In this document: positions 26,423 to 34,240 of the stretch, piece after piece
How the letters are laid out: each line of letters begins with the position of its first letter
Position numbering within the stretch: the first letter of the stretch is position 1
Assembly: GCA_014382015.1 (NCBI GenBank)
Contig: JACNKN010000031.1
Span: forward strand, 1 to 53,033
Reading direction: 5' to 3'
From: Fidelibacterota bacterium
GTDB lineage: Bacteria > Fidelibacterota > Marinisomatia > Marinisomatales > TCS55
DNA length: 53,033 bases
Notes under the pieces: generated by a model
What the model saw: only the letters and a program-made list of their open reading frames with translations
Database searches by the model: none
What the model was told of the DNA's origin: nothing
Made by a program: the position numbers and the translations under genes

Positions 26423-26748
26423 AAGTAAGAGATAAATATTTAAAAATTGTTGAGTGGTCAGAAGAAGACCAATGTTATGTTGGGTCCGTTCCCGGCTGGT
26501 TAGGACCTTGCTGTCATGGAGATAATGAAGAAAAAGTATATAAAGAATTATGTCAAGTTGTAGATGAGTGGGTTGATATTTACAAAGAGGACAATCAACA
26601 ATTACCCCAACCCACCAATAAGCAATATTCCGGCAAATTTATTTTAAGAACGGGACCTGATTTACATAAAGCATTGGCAGTTCGTGCAGTCTCTGATGGG
26701 GATAGCTTGAATAAATATGTGGTAAAGAAATTGAAATCCATACTATGA
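26419..26748 (+). CDS. hicB: HicB-family antitoxin
   Basis: The 109-residue protein has the HicB N-terminal fold (EEDQCYVGSVPGWLGPCCHGD, with a partner helix EKVYKELCQVVDEW) and a C-terminal segment (FILRTGPDLHKALAVRA, then SLNKYVVKKL) that matches the ribbon-helix-helix DNA-binding region of HicB proteins. It should neutralise HicA and repress the operon. It overlaps hicA by ATGA. Confidence 0.87.
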   Translation: MKVRDKYLKIVEWSEEDQCYVGSVPGWLGPCCHGDNEEKVYKELCQVVDEWVDIYKEDNQQLPQPTNKQYSGKFILRTGPDLHKALAVRAVSDGDSLNKYVVKKLKSIL

Positions 26749-26783
26749 TTCACTTTGTAATAATTAAAGGGAGTAATTAGTAA

Positions 26784-28031
26784 ATGAGCATACAAAGATT
26801 AGGCATTGGATTTATCGGCGGTGGTTTTATTACCAAATTTCATATTCAATCATTTGTGGGTGTGCGAAATGCAGATATTTTGGGTGTTATGTCTCGTACA
26901 ATAAAGTCTGCGGAAGAATCAGCCGCTTTGGCGAGAAAGCTTGGTGTGGGTGAAGCAAAAGCATACAACACAATCACCGATATGATTGCTGATCCCGCCA
27001 TTGATGCCTTGTGGGTTTGTTCGCCGAACTTTGCCCGCATTGAAACATTTGAAGAAATCGCTGATGCATTATCTTCGGGCAAAGGTGAATTGATTGGTGT
27101 GGCTTGCGAAAAGCCATTGGGTCGAAATGTCGCCGAAGCTAAAAAAGTGTTTGAGTTGACCCAAAGTGTGGGACTCCTGGATGGCTATTTAGAAAATCAG
27201 GTATTTTCTCCATCAATAGTGCGGGGGAAAGAAATCATATGGGCTCGAGGCGCTTCAACTACAGGCAGACCTTATTTAGCTCGGGCGGCAGAAGAACATA
27301 GCGGTCCCCACATGCCCTGGTTTTGGGAAGGATCCCTTCAAGGCGGCGGCGTGCTCAATGATATGATGTGCCATTCCGTTGAGGAAGCGCGCTTCATGCT
27401 CACTGAACCGGGAAAACCCCGGGAATCCATTACACCCATCAGTATCAGTGCCCATACGGACTGCCTGAAATGGCAGCGCCCCGAATATGCAAAAATCATT
27501 TCGGATAATAGTGATGGAAAAACGGATTATTCAAAAAAACCGTCAGAAGATTTTGCACGATCTCTTATTGAATATTTGGATGAGGATGGTAATAAACTCA
27601 TTGTAGAAACAACCACCTCCTGGTGCTTTGTGGGCGAAGGATTACGATTGAGTATGGAATTATTCGGACCTGAATATTCCATGTTTGTAAATACACTGGA
27701 TCCCGATTTAAAAGTTTTCTTCAGCCGAAAAGTGGCCGGTGCAGAAGGTGAAGATTTGGTTGAAAAACAGAATGCTGAATCCGGCGCCATGCCCATTGTA
27801 AGCAATGAAGCGGAAGTATATGGTTATACGGCAGAGAATCGCCACATGGTAGAATCCTTCCTGGCGGGCAAACGTCCCGATGAAAATTTTGACGATGGAC
27901 TGGAAGTCACACGCCTCCTCATGGCTGCTTATATGAGTGCGGAACAAGGTAAAACTATTCAACTCCCTAACCCCGATATTGAAACATTCATCCCAGCTGT
28001 GGCTCGGGGTGAATGGAATCCGAAAGGATAA
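26784..28031 (+). CDS. Gfo/Idh/MocA-family oxidoreductase (cytoplasmic)
   Basis: The 415-residue protein has no signal peptide, a Rossmann motif GFIGGGFITKFHIQSF near residues 9-24 and the family motif ACEKPLGRNVAEAKKVF near residue 108. It should oxidise or reduce a sugar or cyclitol with NAD(P). It differs from the exported paralogue at 23252, suggesting one acts in the periplasm and one in the cytoplasm. GGGAG precedes the ATG. It is followed by the DUF1080 lipoprotein gene with three bases between stop and start, so the two are co-translated. Confidence 0.87.
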   Translation: MSIQRLGIGFIGGGFITKFHIQSFVGVRNADILGVMSRTIKSAEESAALARKLGVGEAKAYNTITDMIADPAIDALWVCSPNFARIETFEEIADALSSGKGELIGVACEKPLGRNVAEAKKVFELTQSVGLLDGYLENQVFSPSIVRGKEIIWARGASTTGRPYLARAAEEHSGPHMPWFWEGSLQGGGVLNDMMCHSVEEARFMLTEPGKPRESITPISISAHTDCLKWQRPEYAKIISDNSDGKTDYSKKPSEDFARSLIEYLDEDGNKLIVETTTSWCFVGEGLRLSMELFGPEYSMFVNTLDPDLKVFFSRKVAGAEGEDLVEKQNAESGAMPIVSNEAEVYGYTAENRHMVESFLAGKRPDENFDDGLEVTRLLMAAYMSAEQGKTIQLPNPDIETFIPAVARGEWNPKG

Positions 28032-28033
28032 TA

Positions 28034-28690
28034 ATGAAAAAAATCAGTTTACTTTTTATAACACTGTTTATGCTTGGCTGTTCTTCCAATAGTGATTGGA
28101 CGGTCCTTTTTGATGGTGAAACAGTTGCAGGCCTCAGAGGCTATAAACAGACAGAATTTCCAGATTCGTGGGAAATTGTGGATGGTACCCTAAAAACCAT
28201 ACCTGGTCATGGTGTTGATCTCATCAGTGAAGATGTTTATAAAAATTTTGAATTGGAACTTGAATGGAAAGTACCGGAAGGGGGCAACAGCGGTATCTTT
28301 TATTTTGCCACAGAAGAAGGAGATTATATTTGGCAATCGGCTCCGGAAATGCAAGTGCTGGATGATAAAAAGCATTCAGACGGTAAAAATACACTCACAT
28401 CTGCCGGCGCCCTCTACGCTATGATAGCACCGCCAAAAAGTGTGGTGAATCCAGTGGGAGAATTCAACATGGTTCGCATCAGAGTAAAAGACAACTATGT
28501 GGAACACTGGCTGAATGGTATCAAGGTTGTAGAATATGAATACCAGAGTGATGCCATGTGGGATTTGGTAGCCAACAGTAAATTCAAAAGCATGCCCCTA
28601 TTTGCCAAAGCATCAGAAGGTCATATTGGTATTCAAGGTGATCATGGTGAAATATGGTACCGCAATATCCGCATCAGGAAATTAAATTGA
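28034..28690 (+). CDS. DUF1080 lipoprotein, 3-keto-glycoside hydrolase-like
   Basis: The 218-residue protein begins with a lipoprotein signal (FMLGCSSN, Cys about residue 15) and is then a single DUF1080 domain: [47 protein letters not shown] and [22 protein letters not shown]1080 (PF06439) has a concanavalin-like fold and includes 3-keto-disaccharide hydrolases. ATG 28034 is chosen because AAAGGATA precedes it and it begins the signal peptide. Lying among Gfo/Idh/MocA dehydrogenases, it could cleave the 3-keto-glycoside that they produce. The substrate is unknown. Confidence 0.87.
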   Translation: MKKISLLFITLFMLGCSSNSDWTVLFDGETVAGLRGYKQTEFPDSWEIVDGTLKTIPGHGVDLISEDVYKNFELELEWKVPEGGNSGIFYFATEEGDYIWQSAPEMQVLDDKKHSDGKNTLTSAGALYAMIAPPKSVVNPVGEFNMVRIRVKDNYVEHWLNGIKVVEYEYQSDAMWDLVANSKFKSMPLFAKASEGHIGIQGDHGEIWYRNIRIRKLN

Positions 28691-29595
28691 ATCGCCGGGA
28701 TTTCATCAAACAGTCCTCTGCCGTTACAGCTGGGATAGCCTTTACTGGATTCGGCAGTACTTTACTCTCCGGGGCAGATAAATCCTTACCCTTTAAAATT
28801 TCCCTGGCTGAATGGTCACTTCATCGTGCGTTATGGGAAAAAGAAATTGACCATTTAGACTTCGCTGCTATCGCCAAAAATGAATTTGATATTTCTGCTG
28901 TCGAATATGTAAATACATTTTTCTTTGAAAAAGCAAATGACCAAAAATATTTGGCTGATATGAAAAAACGCGTGAATGATGTGGGAAGCCAAAGTTTACT
29001 CATTATGTGCGATAGTGAAGGAAATTTGGGTGATCCGGATAATAAAAAACGTACACAAGCTGTAGAAAATCATTATAAATGGGCCGAAGCAGCCAAATTT
29101 TTAGGATGCCATTCCATCCGCGTGAATGCCCGGAGTGAAGGAACCTTTAGTGAGCAAATTAAATTGGCGACGGATGGGCTTCGAAGACTCACCGAATTTG
29201 GTGACACGATTGGAATCAATACCATTGTAGAAAACCACGGCGGACTTTCATCCAATGGAAAATGGCTGGAAGCAGTGATGGAAAAAGTGGATCATCCCCG
29301 CGTGGGTACATTACCGGATTTCGGTAATTTTCGGATTGAAGGTGACGAATGGTATGATCGATATAAAGGGGTAAAAGAGCTTATGCCTTTCGCAAAAGCG
29401 GTCAGTGCCAAGAGTCATGAATTTGATTCAGGTGGAAATGAAACAGGTACCGATTTTTATAAAATGCTGAAAATAGTTTTAGATGCAGGGTATAGTGGTC
29501 ATATAGGAATTGAATATGAAGGCAATGTCCATAGTGAAATGGAAGGAATTCGATTGACAAATGCATTGCTGAAAAAGATCAGGGATGCCATTTAA
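28687..29595 (+). CDS. TIM-barrel sugar isomerase/epimerase-like protein with Tat signal
   Basis: This protein belongs to the AP endonuclease 2/xylose isomerase-like TIM-barrel family: [11 protein letters not shown] near residue 40, then [26 protein letters not shown] and HIGIEYEG, with the metal-binding Glu, His and Asp residues expected. A twin-arginine signal [15 protein letters not shown] opens it. I place the start at TTG 28687, overlapping the previous stop as TTGA. AGGAA lies six bases upstream, and the longer ATG form at 28654 would bury the Tat motif behind extra residues. Family members isomerise or epimerise sugars, or eliminate aglycones from 3-keto-glycosides in similar clusters. 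Confidence 0.82.
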   Translation: MNRRDFIKQSSAVTAGIAFTGFGSTLLSGADKSLPFKISLAEWSLHRALWEKEIDHLDFAAIAKNEFDISAVEYVNTFFFEKANDQKYLADMKKRVNDVGSQSLLIMCDSEGNLGDPDNKKRTQAVENHYKWAEAAKFLGCHSIRVNARSEGTFSEQIKLATDGLRRLTEFGDTIGINTIVENHGGLSSNGKWLEAVMEKVDHPRVGTLPDFGNFRIEGDEWYDRYKGVKELMPFAKAVSAKSHEFDSGGNETGTDFYKMLKIVLDAGYSGHIGIEYEGNVHSEMEGIRLTNALLKKIRDAI

Positions 29596-29618
29596 CGGGA
29601 TAAGAAAAGAACAATAAT

Positions 29619-30086
29619 ATGATTGCAATAGATTGGAAAGAAGCAAAAACTCAAGTGGATTCATGGAAATCCGCCGGGCTAAAAGTGGTATTTACCAATG
29701 GATGTTTTGATATCCTCCACCGGGGACATGTGGCCTATTTGTCTGAAGCTAAATCACTGGGAAACAAATTAATTTTAGCCCTGAACAGTGATCGTTCGGT
29801 GCGAGAGTTAAAGGGGGAACGCCGTCCAATTCAATCCCAAGATGATAGAGCAGCAATTCTGGACGCATTAGAATCGATTGATTTGGTCGTTATTTTTGAT
29901 GAAGATACGCCACAGGAAATTATTAAAACACTTTTACCTCACGTGTTGGTAAAGGGGGGTGACTATTCACCAGAAACAATTGTAGGAGCGGGTACCGTGA
30001 TTGAAAATGGAGGAGAAGTGAAAGTGATTCCATTTCTCTCTGGATATAGTACCTCAGGGATTTTAGAAAAAATTATTAAATTATAA
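29619..30086 (+). CDS. rfaE2: D-glycero-beta-D-manno-heptose 1-phosphate adenylyltransferase
   Basis: The 155-residue nucleotidyltransferase has FTNGCFDILHRGHVAYL (about residues 24-40), the HxGH-type active site, plus SDRSVRELKGERRPI and PHVLVKGGDY, typical of the RfaE C-terminal domain. It adenylates heptose 1-phosphate on the way to ADP-heptose for lipopolysaccharide. In E. coli it is fused to the kinase as HldE; here it is separate. The next gene, on the opposite strand, is a phosphosugar isomerase, consistent with an envelope-sugar neighbourhood. Confidence 0.9.
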   Translation: MIAIDWKEAKTQVDSWKSAGLKVVFTNGCFDILHRGHVAYLSEAKSLGNKLILALNSDRSVRELKGERRPIQSQDDRAAILDALESIDLVVIFDEDTPQEIIKTLLPHVLVKGGDYSPETIVGAGTVIENGGEVKVIPFLSGYSTSGILEKIIKL

Positions 30087-30138
30087 TCGGGCTTTATTGA
30101 TTTTTAATTTCTCCCGAAAAATGGTTATATCCTGCAGA

Positions 30139-30729
30139 TTACTTATCTTCTAATTGATTTCCTAAATCACCACCGGTATGAAACTGATGAAAATCACTTC
30201 GAGTAAATCCTTTTTCTTCAGATATGGCAGAAGCTAATGCATCGCATAATGCCATCATATTGGTTGTAGAAGAAGTGGGAGCCAAATTTAAATGGTCTGC
30301 TTCATTATTAATGCAAATATCAAGATGAATATGACTTATTTTTGCTAAAGGCGAATCTGAATTCCCGGATATTCCGATTACTGTTATATTGTTTTGATTA
30401 CAATATTTTACAGCATTAACAACTTCAATAGTTTTGCCACTAAAAGAAAAAGCGACTATAGAATCATTATTAGAAATCATTCCAGCATCGCCATGAAAGG
30501 CCTCGCTGGCATGGACAAAAAAAGATGGAATCCCCAAACTTGAAAATGTAGCAGCACATTTTTTTGCCACATGTCCGGATTTGCCAAGTCCAAGAAAAAT
30601 GACTTTCCCTTTTGTATTTGATATGGCTCCTGCCGCAGCAATAAAATCATCTCCCAATGATTGTTCTAACTGCTGTAAGCCTTTAATCTCTTTTTGTAAT
30701 ACTGATTTTCCAGAATTTAAAAAATCCAT
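30139..30729 (-). CDS. SIS-domain phosphosugar isomerase, KdsD/KpsF-like without CBS domains
   Basis: The 196-residue protein is a single SIS domain: VIFLGLGKSGHVAKKCAATF near residues 44-63, FFVHASEAFHGDAGM and AFSFSGKTIEVV. The C-terminal FTRSDFHQFHTGGDLGNQL strongly resembles arabinose-5-phosphate isomerases (KdsD/KpsF/GutQ), which make the Kdo precursor, but the CBS pair that usually follows is absent. Sedoheptulose-7-phosphate isomerase (GmhA) is an alternative given the adjacent heptose gene, but the C-terminal motif favours KdsD. It is convergent with rfaE2. Confidence 0.8.
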   Translation of the reverse strand: MDFLNSGKSVLQKEIKGLQQLEQSLGDDFIAAAGAISNTKGKVIFLGLGKSGHVAKKCAATFSSLGIPSFFVHASEAFHGDAGMISNNDSIVAFSFSGKTIEVVNAVKYCNQNNITVIGISGNSDSPLAKISHIHLDICINNEADHLNLAPTSSTTNMMALCDALASAISEEKGFTRSDFHQFHTGGDLGNQLEDK

Positions 30730-30775
30730 GATTTTTCCTTATTTATATATCTATTGAATTTTATGATTGAATCTT

Positions 30776-31039
30776 AGAATCCTTTGCAAAACCCTGCGCG
30801 TGAAGAAAAAAGAGTTAAAAATTTCCTGATTCCTGCCCGCCACCTTCTATTTATTTCAATTGTGGCAGGCGGGAAGGAGGAAAATACGGTCAATAATGGT
30901 ATTATGGATAATGTTTCCCCTGTCCCGTACCTTAGTTCGGGAAACGAAAAGTTAGAATGCAATGGAAATCCCGTCAGTATTGCGGGGCAGGGGAATTTTA
31001 GACTTTTTAATTTGTGTATCAGGTTTTGCAAAGGATTCT
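30776..31039. mobile_element. MITE-like dispersed element with 18-bp terminal inverted repeats
   Basis: The element is bounded by a perfect 18-bp inverted repeat, AGAATCCTTTGCAAAACC at 30776-30793 and its complement at 31022-31039. Inside are imperfect long inverted segments, including CCTGCCCGCCAC (30832-30843) against GTGGCAGGCGGG (30862-30873). About 100 bases of a second copy, with seven mismatches, lie at the window's right end. It has no transposase, and open frames on both strands reflect its palindromic composition. It fills most of the 448-base gap between 30729 and 31178. Confidence 0.7.
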
Positions 31040-31177
31040 CTTAATAATTATGTAAGAAAATAGCTATTTGACTCACATACAAAATAACAATTAAAATACA
31101 ATTATGATTCATAAAAGATTTTCCAATTCTATTCGCTCGACCATTTGAAAAATGTTCAAGGGCGGTTTAGTCAGAAA

Positions 31178-31513
31178 ATGAAGTCAATTATTTTATTCAT
31201 GGCGTTTTTTTCAATATTATTGAGTCAGACAGATTCTTCTCGGGTTGACTCCATTCATATTGATTGTAGTCAGGACCCATGGTTTGGGCAGGATAAAGTT
31301 CTCCACACGACGGGCAGTTTAGTGATGGTATTGGGCGTGGACAAAATAGAAGGTATGAATACCCAATCGGTGGTGATGGGACCATTTGCTATTGGACTAT
31401 TGAAGGAAGTCTATGATAAAAAATACGGTAGTGGTTGTTTTAGTCTTAAGGATATATTCGCGGATACAATCGGGATTATTATTGGATTTCTGATCATTTC
31501 AAACACAGGATAA
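31178..31513 (+). CDS. YfiM/DUF2279-like small envelope protein
   Basis: The 111-residue product has a signal peptide (MKSIILFMAFFSILLSQ), then WFGQDKVLHTTGSLVMV, GLLKEVYDKKYGSGCFSLKD and a final hydrophobic helix ADTIGIIIGFLI. The order D-K-x-x-H ... G-x-x-K-E-x-x-D ... F-S-x-K-D resembles the YfiM/DUF2279 family, whose function is unknown. ATG 31178 is preferred over 31145 because it begins the signal peptide. It ends three bases before the amidohydrolase start, so the two are co-translated. Confidence 0.6.
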   Translation: MKSIILFMAFFSILLSQTDSSRVDSIHIDCSQDPWFGQDKVLHTTGSLVMVLGVDKIEGMNTQSVVMGPFAIGLLKEVYDKKYGSGCFSLKDIFADTIGIIIGFLIISNTG

Positions 31514-31516
31514 ATC

Positions 31517-33172
31517 ATGAAAAAACATATATTATTATTTTTCACATTCACAATTATTTTCGCACAATATGATATTATAATTCGAAATGGGCATATTTAT
31601 AATGGGAGTGGAGATGCGCCATTTCAAGGTGATATTGCAATTGAAGGAGATCGGATTGTTAAAATTGCACCAAAAATACAAGGAAACGGAAAGTCTGAAA
31701 TTGATGCAAATGGTTTAGCCGTCTCGCCTGGTTTTATCAATATGCTCAGTTGGGCCACCACATCTCTCATTGCGGATGGCCGTTCATTAAGTGATATTAA
31801 ACAAGGTGTAACATTAGAGGTATTTGGTGAAGGATGGTCCATGGGTCCATTAAATGAAAAAATGAGAGACCAACAACTGGCCGAGATGACGGAGTTTAAA
31901 TATGAAGTTGACTGGACTACTTTGGGTGAGTATCTAGAATCATTGGAAAACAGGGGCATCTCAACCAATGTGGCGTCCTTTGTGGGTGCGACTACATTAC
32001 GAATCCATGAAATTGGTTTTGAAGACCGACCCCCAACAAAGGGAGAACTTGAAAATATGAAATCTTTGGTTGGCCAAGCCATGGAAGAAGGTGCTTTAGG
32101 CGTGGGATCTTCTCTTATCTATGCACCGGCTTTTTATTCATCTACAGAAGAATTAATCGAACTATGTAAAATCGTGTCTGAATATAACGGCATGTATATT
32201 TCTCATATCCGCAGCGAAAGCAACCGTTTTTTGGAGTCTTTGGATGAATTAATTACAATTTCAGAAAAAGCAAACATCCCTGCAGAAATCTATCATTTAA
32301 AGGCGGGAGGCGTTCCCAATCATTATAAGATGGATTTGGCCATTGAAAAAATTAATGAAGCTCGGGAGCGCGGTTTAAAAATAACGACAGACATGTATTT
32401 GTATGTGGCGGGCGCCACTGGATTAGATGCCCATATGCCCCCCTGGGTTCAAGAAGGTGGTTATGATAAATGGGCAGAAAGATTACAAGACCCTGAAATT
32501 CGAAAACGTGTGAAACAAGAGATGATCGCCGATACAGATGATTGGGAAAACCTGGGTCTTCTGGCTGGGCCCGAAGGAATATTATTTTCTGGTTTCAAGA
32601 ATCCTGATTTAAGGCAATATATTGGTAAAACGCTAAAAGAAGTGGCAGATGAATTGGGGCAACATTATGCCGATGTTGCCATGGATTTCGTCATACAAGA
32701 CGGTAGTCGTGTGGATGTAGTCTATTTTCTCATGTCCGAAGAAAATATTAAGAAACAAATTCAATTACCTTATATGAGTTTTGGATCCGATGCAGGTTCA
32801 ATTGCACCGGAAGGGGAATTTTTAAATTACAATCCCCATCCGAGAGCTTATGGAAATTTTTCTAGGTTACTTGGTAAATACGTAAGGGAAGAAAAAGTGA
32901 TATCCCTGGAAAATGCAATTCAAAAACTAACGGGCCTTTCTGCAGAAAAATTGAAAATCAAGAATAGGGGTTATTTGAAAAAAGGCTACTATGCAGATGT
33001 GGTTATTTTTGACCCTGAAAAAATTCAAGACCATGCAACATTTGCGAAACCTCACCAACTTTCCACAGGCGTTCATCATGTATTTGTAAATGGATCACAT
33101 GTTTTGAAGAATGGTGAACATACAGGAGAAACACCGGGACGGGTTGTTCGGGGGCCTGGCTATAAAAAATAA
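31517..33172 (+). CDS. Exported N-acyl-D-amino-acid deacylase-like amidohydrolase
   Basis: The 551-residue protein has a signal peptide (ends IIFAQ) and the amidohydrolase layout of the D-aminoacylase family: YDIIIRNGHIYNGSGDAP, VSPGFIN, QGVT, HIRSE (about H229), YHLKAGG (about H260), a late GSDAGS and C-terminal ADVVIFDPE. The metal-binding HxH that normally follows PGFID is replaced by NMLSW (residues 75-79), and the usual NCG cysteine aligns with Glu in GEGWS, so the metal site is altered. It may hydrolyse N-acyl-D-amino acids or another amide outside the cytoplasm. AGGAT precedes the ATG. Confidence 0.8.
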   Translation: MKKHILLFFTFTIIFAQYDIIIRNGHIYNGSGDAPFQGDIAIEGDRIVKIAPKIQGNGKSEIDANGLAVSPGFINMLSWATTSLIADGRSLSDIKQGVTLEVFGEGWSMGPLNEKMRDQQLAEMTEFKYEVDWTTLGEYLESLENRGISTNVASFVGATTLRIHEIGFEDRPPTKGELENMKSLVGQAMEEGALGVGSSLIYAPAFYSSTEELIELCKIVSEYNGMYISHIRSESNRFLESLDELITISEKANIPAEIYHLKAGGVPNHYKMDLAIEKINEARERGLKITTDMYLYVAGATGLDAHMPPWVQEGGYDKWAERLQDPEIRKRVKQEMIADTDDWENLGLLAGPEGILFSGFKNPDLRQYIGKTLKEVADELGQHYADVAMDFVIQDGSRVDVVYFLMSEENIKKQIQLPYMSFGSDAGSIAPEGEFLNYNPHPRAYGNFSRLLGKYVREEKVISLENAIQKLTGLSAEKLKIKNRGYLKKGYYADVVIFDPEKIQDHATFAKPHQLSTGVHHVFVNGSHVLKNGEHTGETPGRVVRGPGYKK

Positions 33173-33229
33173 ATATTTTTGAATACAGAGAACACTTGTA
33201 GTGTATGTTGATTGGAAGAAATAATTAAA

Positions 33230-34240
33230 ATGAAATTGAATGCACCCTATTTAATTTTGATTGGGGACGTGGAAGATTCAACCTATGCAAAAACAGGACT
33301 TGGAATTGTACAATGGAGACCGGAATTGGTTGCGGGTCAATTACGATTCTCTGGTTGTCAAGTGGATATGGGTGTGCCCGATATGACTGTGGAAGAAGCT
33401 GTGTCCCGTGGAGCTCGAAGCTTAATTATTGGTGTAGCCCCTATTGGAGGAATCATTCCGGACTCCTGGTGGGAGGTGATTACAGATTCAGCTAATCAGG
33501 GGCTTGATATCGTTAATGGTTTACATTTGAAATTAAATGATTATCCAAAAGTTGCTGAAGCTGCAAGTCAATCCGGTTCAAGATTAATTGACATCCGGGT
33601 ACCTCCGACAAACCTGCCCGTGGGTACAGGTATTAAACGCCTTGGAAAGCGCCTTTTAACAGTTGGGACTGACTGTGCAGTGGGTAAGAAATATACAGCA
33701 CTTGCATTAGAAAAGGCCATGCAAGCAGTAGGCATGGATTCTACCTTTCGCGCTACAGGCCAAACCGGTATAATGATAATGGGCGAAGGAATTCCCATCG
33801 ATGCTATCAAAGCAGATTTTATTTCCGGCGCAGCAGAAACGCTTTCACCGGATAATGAGCCCAATCACTGGGATGTGATTGAGGGGCAGGGTTCCCTTTT
33901 TCACCCGGGATATTCCGGTGTGAGTCTTGGTTTGTTACACGGATCACAACCTGATGCTTTTGTGGTGTGTCATGATGCCGTTCGCAAAGTTATGTCTGGT
34001 TGGGAGCATTATCCACTTCCATCCATTGGGGAATGTATAGATATGCACAACCGGATTGGAAAACGGACTAACCCTGATATTTGTTGTGTTGGCATCAGTA
34101 TTAATACGTCCGATTTACCTAAAGATGATCGTAAACAATACCTTGATAATCTGGAAAATGAAACGGGGTTACCTTGTATTGATCCTTTGACGGAAGAATG
34201 TGACACAATCATTGAAAAAATGAGAGAAAGATTCAATTGA
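33230..34240 (+). CDS. DUF1611/DgcN-like protein, putative D-glutamate N-acetyltransferase
   Basis: The 336-residue protein matches DUF1611: GDVEDSTYAKTGLGIVQW at the start, GVAPIGGIIP, a P-loop-like VGTDCAVGKKYTALAL (about residues 145-160), ATGQTGIMI and VIEGQGSLFHPGYSGVSLGL. DgcN of this family acetylates D-glutamate in a D-Glu degradation route. ATG 33230 is chosen over the upstream TTG at 33212. It ends in a TTGA overlap with the following transporter gene. The usual partner DgcA (epimerase) is not in the window; a D-aminoacylase-like gene is present instead. Confidence 0.78.
   Translation: MKLNAPYLILIGDVEDSTYAKTGLGIVQWRPELVAGQLRFSGCQVDMGVPDMTVEEAVSRGARSLIIGVAPIGGIIPDSWWEVITDSANQGLDIVNGLHLKLNDYPKVAEAASQSGSRLIDIRVPPTNLPVGTGIKRLGKRLLTVGTDCAVGKKYTALALEKAMQAVGMDSTFRATGQTGIMIMGEGIPIDAIKADFISGAAETLSPDNEPNHWDVIEGQGSLFHPGYSGVSLGLLHGSQPDAFVVCHDAVRKVMSGWEHYPLPSIGECIDMHNRIGKRTNPDICCVGISINTSDLPKDDRKQYLDNLENETGLPCIDPLTEECDTIIEKMRERFN

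Noticed and set aside
30087-30138. Terminator between rfaE2 and the isomerase gene (TCGGG...CCCGA)
   Set aside because: The stem is five bases with a loop of about 20 and no T run on either side; too weak to call.
30774-31044. Open frames of about 85 codons on both strands
   Set aside because: They lie within the palindromic element, mirror each other, have no ribosome binding site and no recognisable domain.
31624-32082. Long reverse-strand open frame inside the amidohydrolase gene
   Set aside because: The forward gene is well supported and the reverse frame lacks any family motif; it is a codon-bias shadow.
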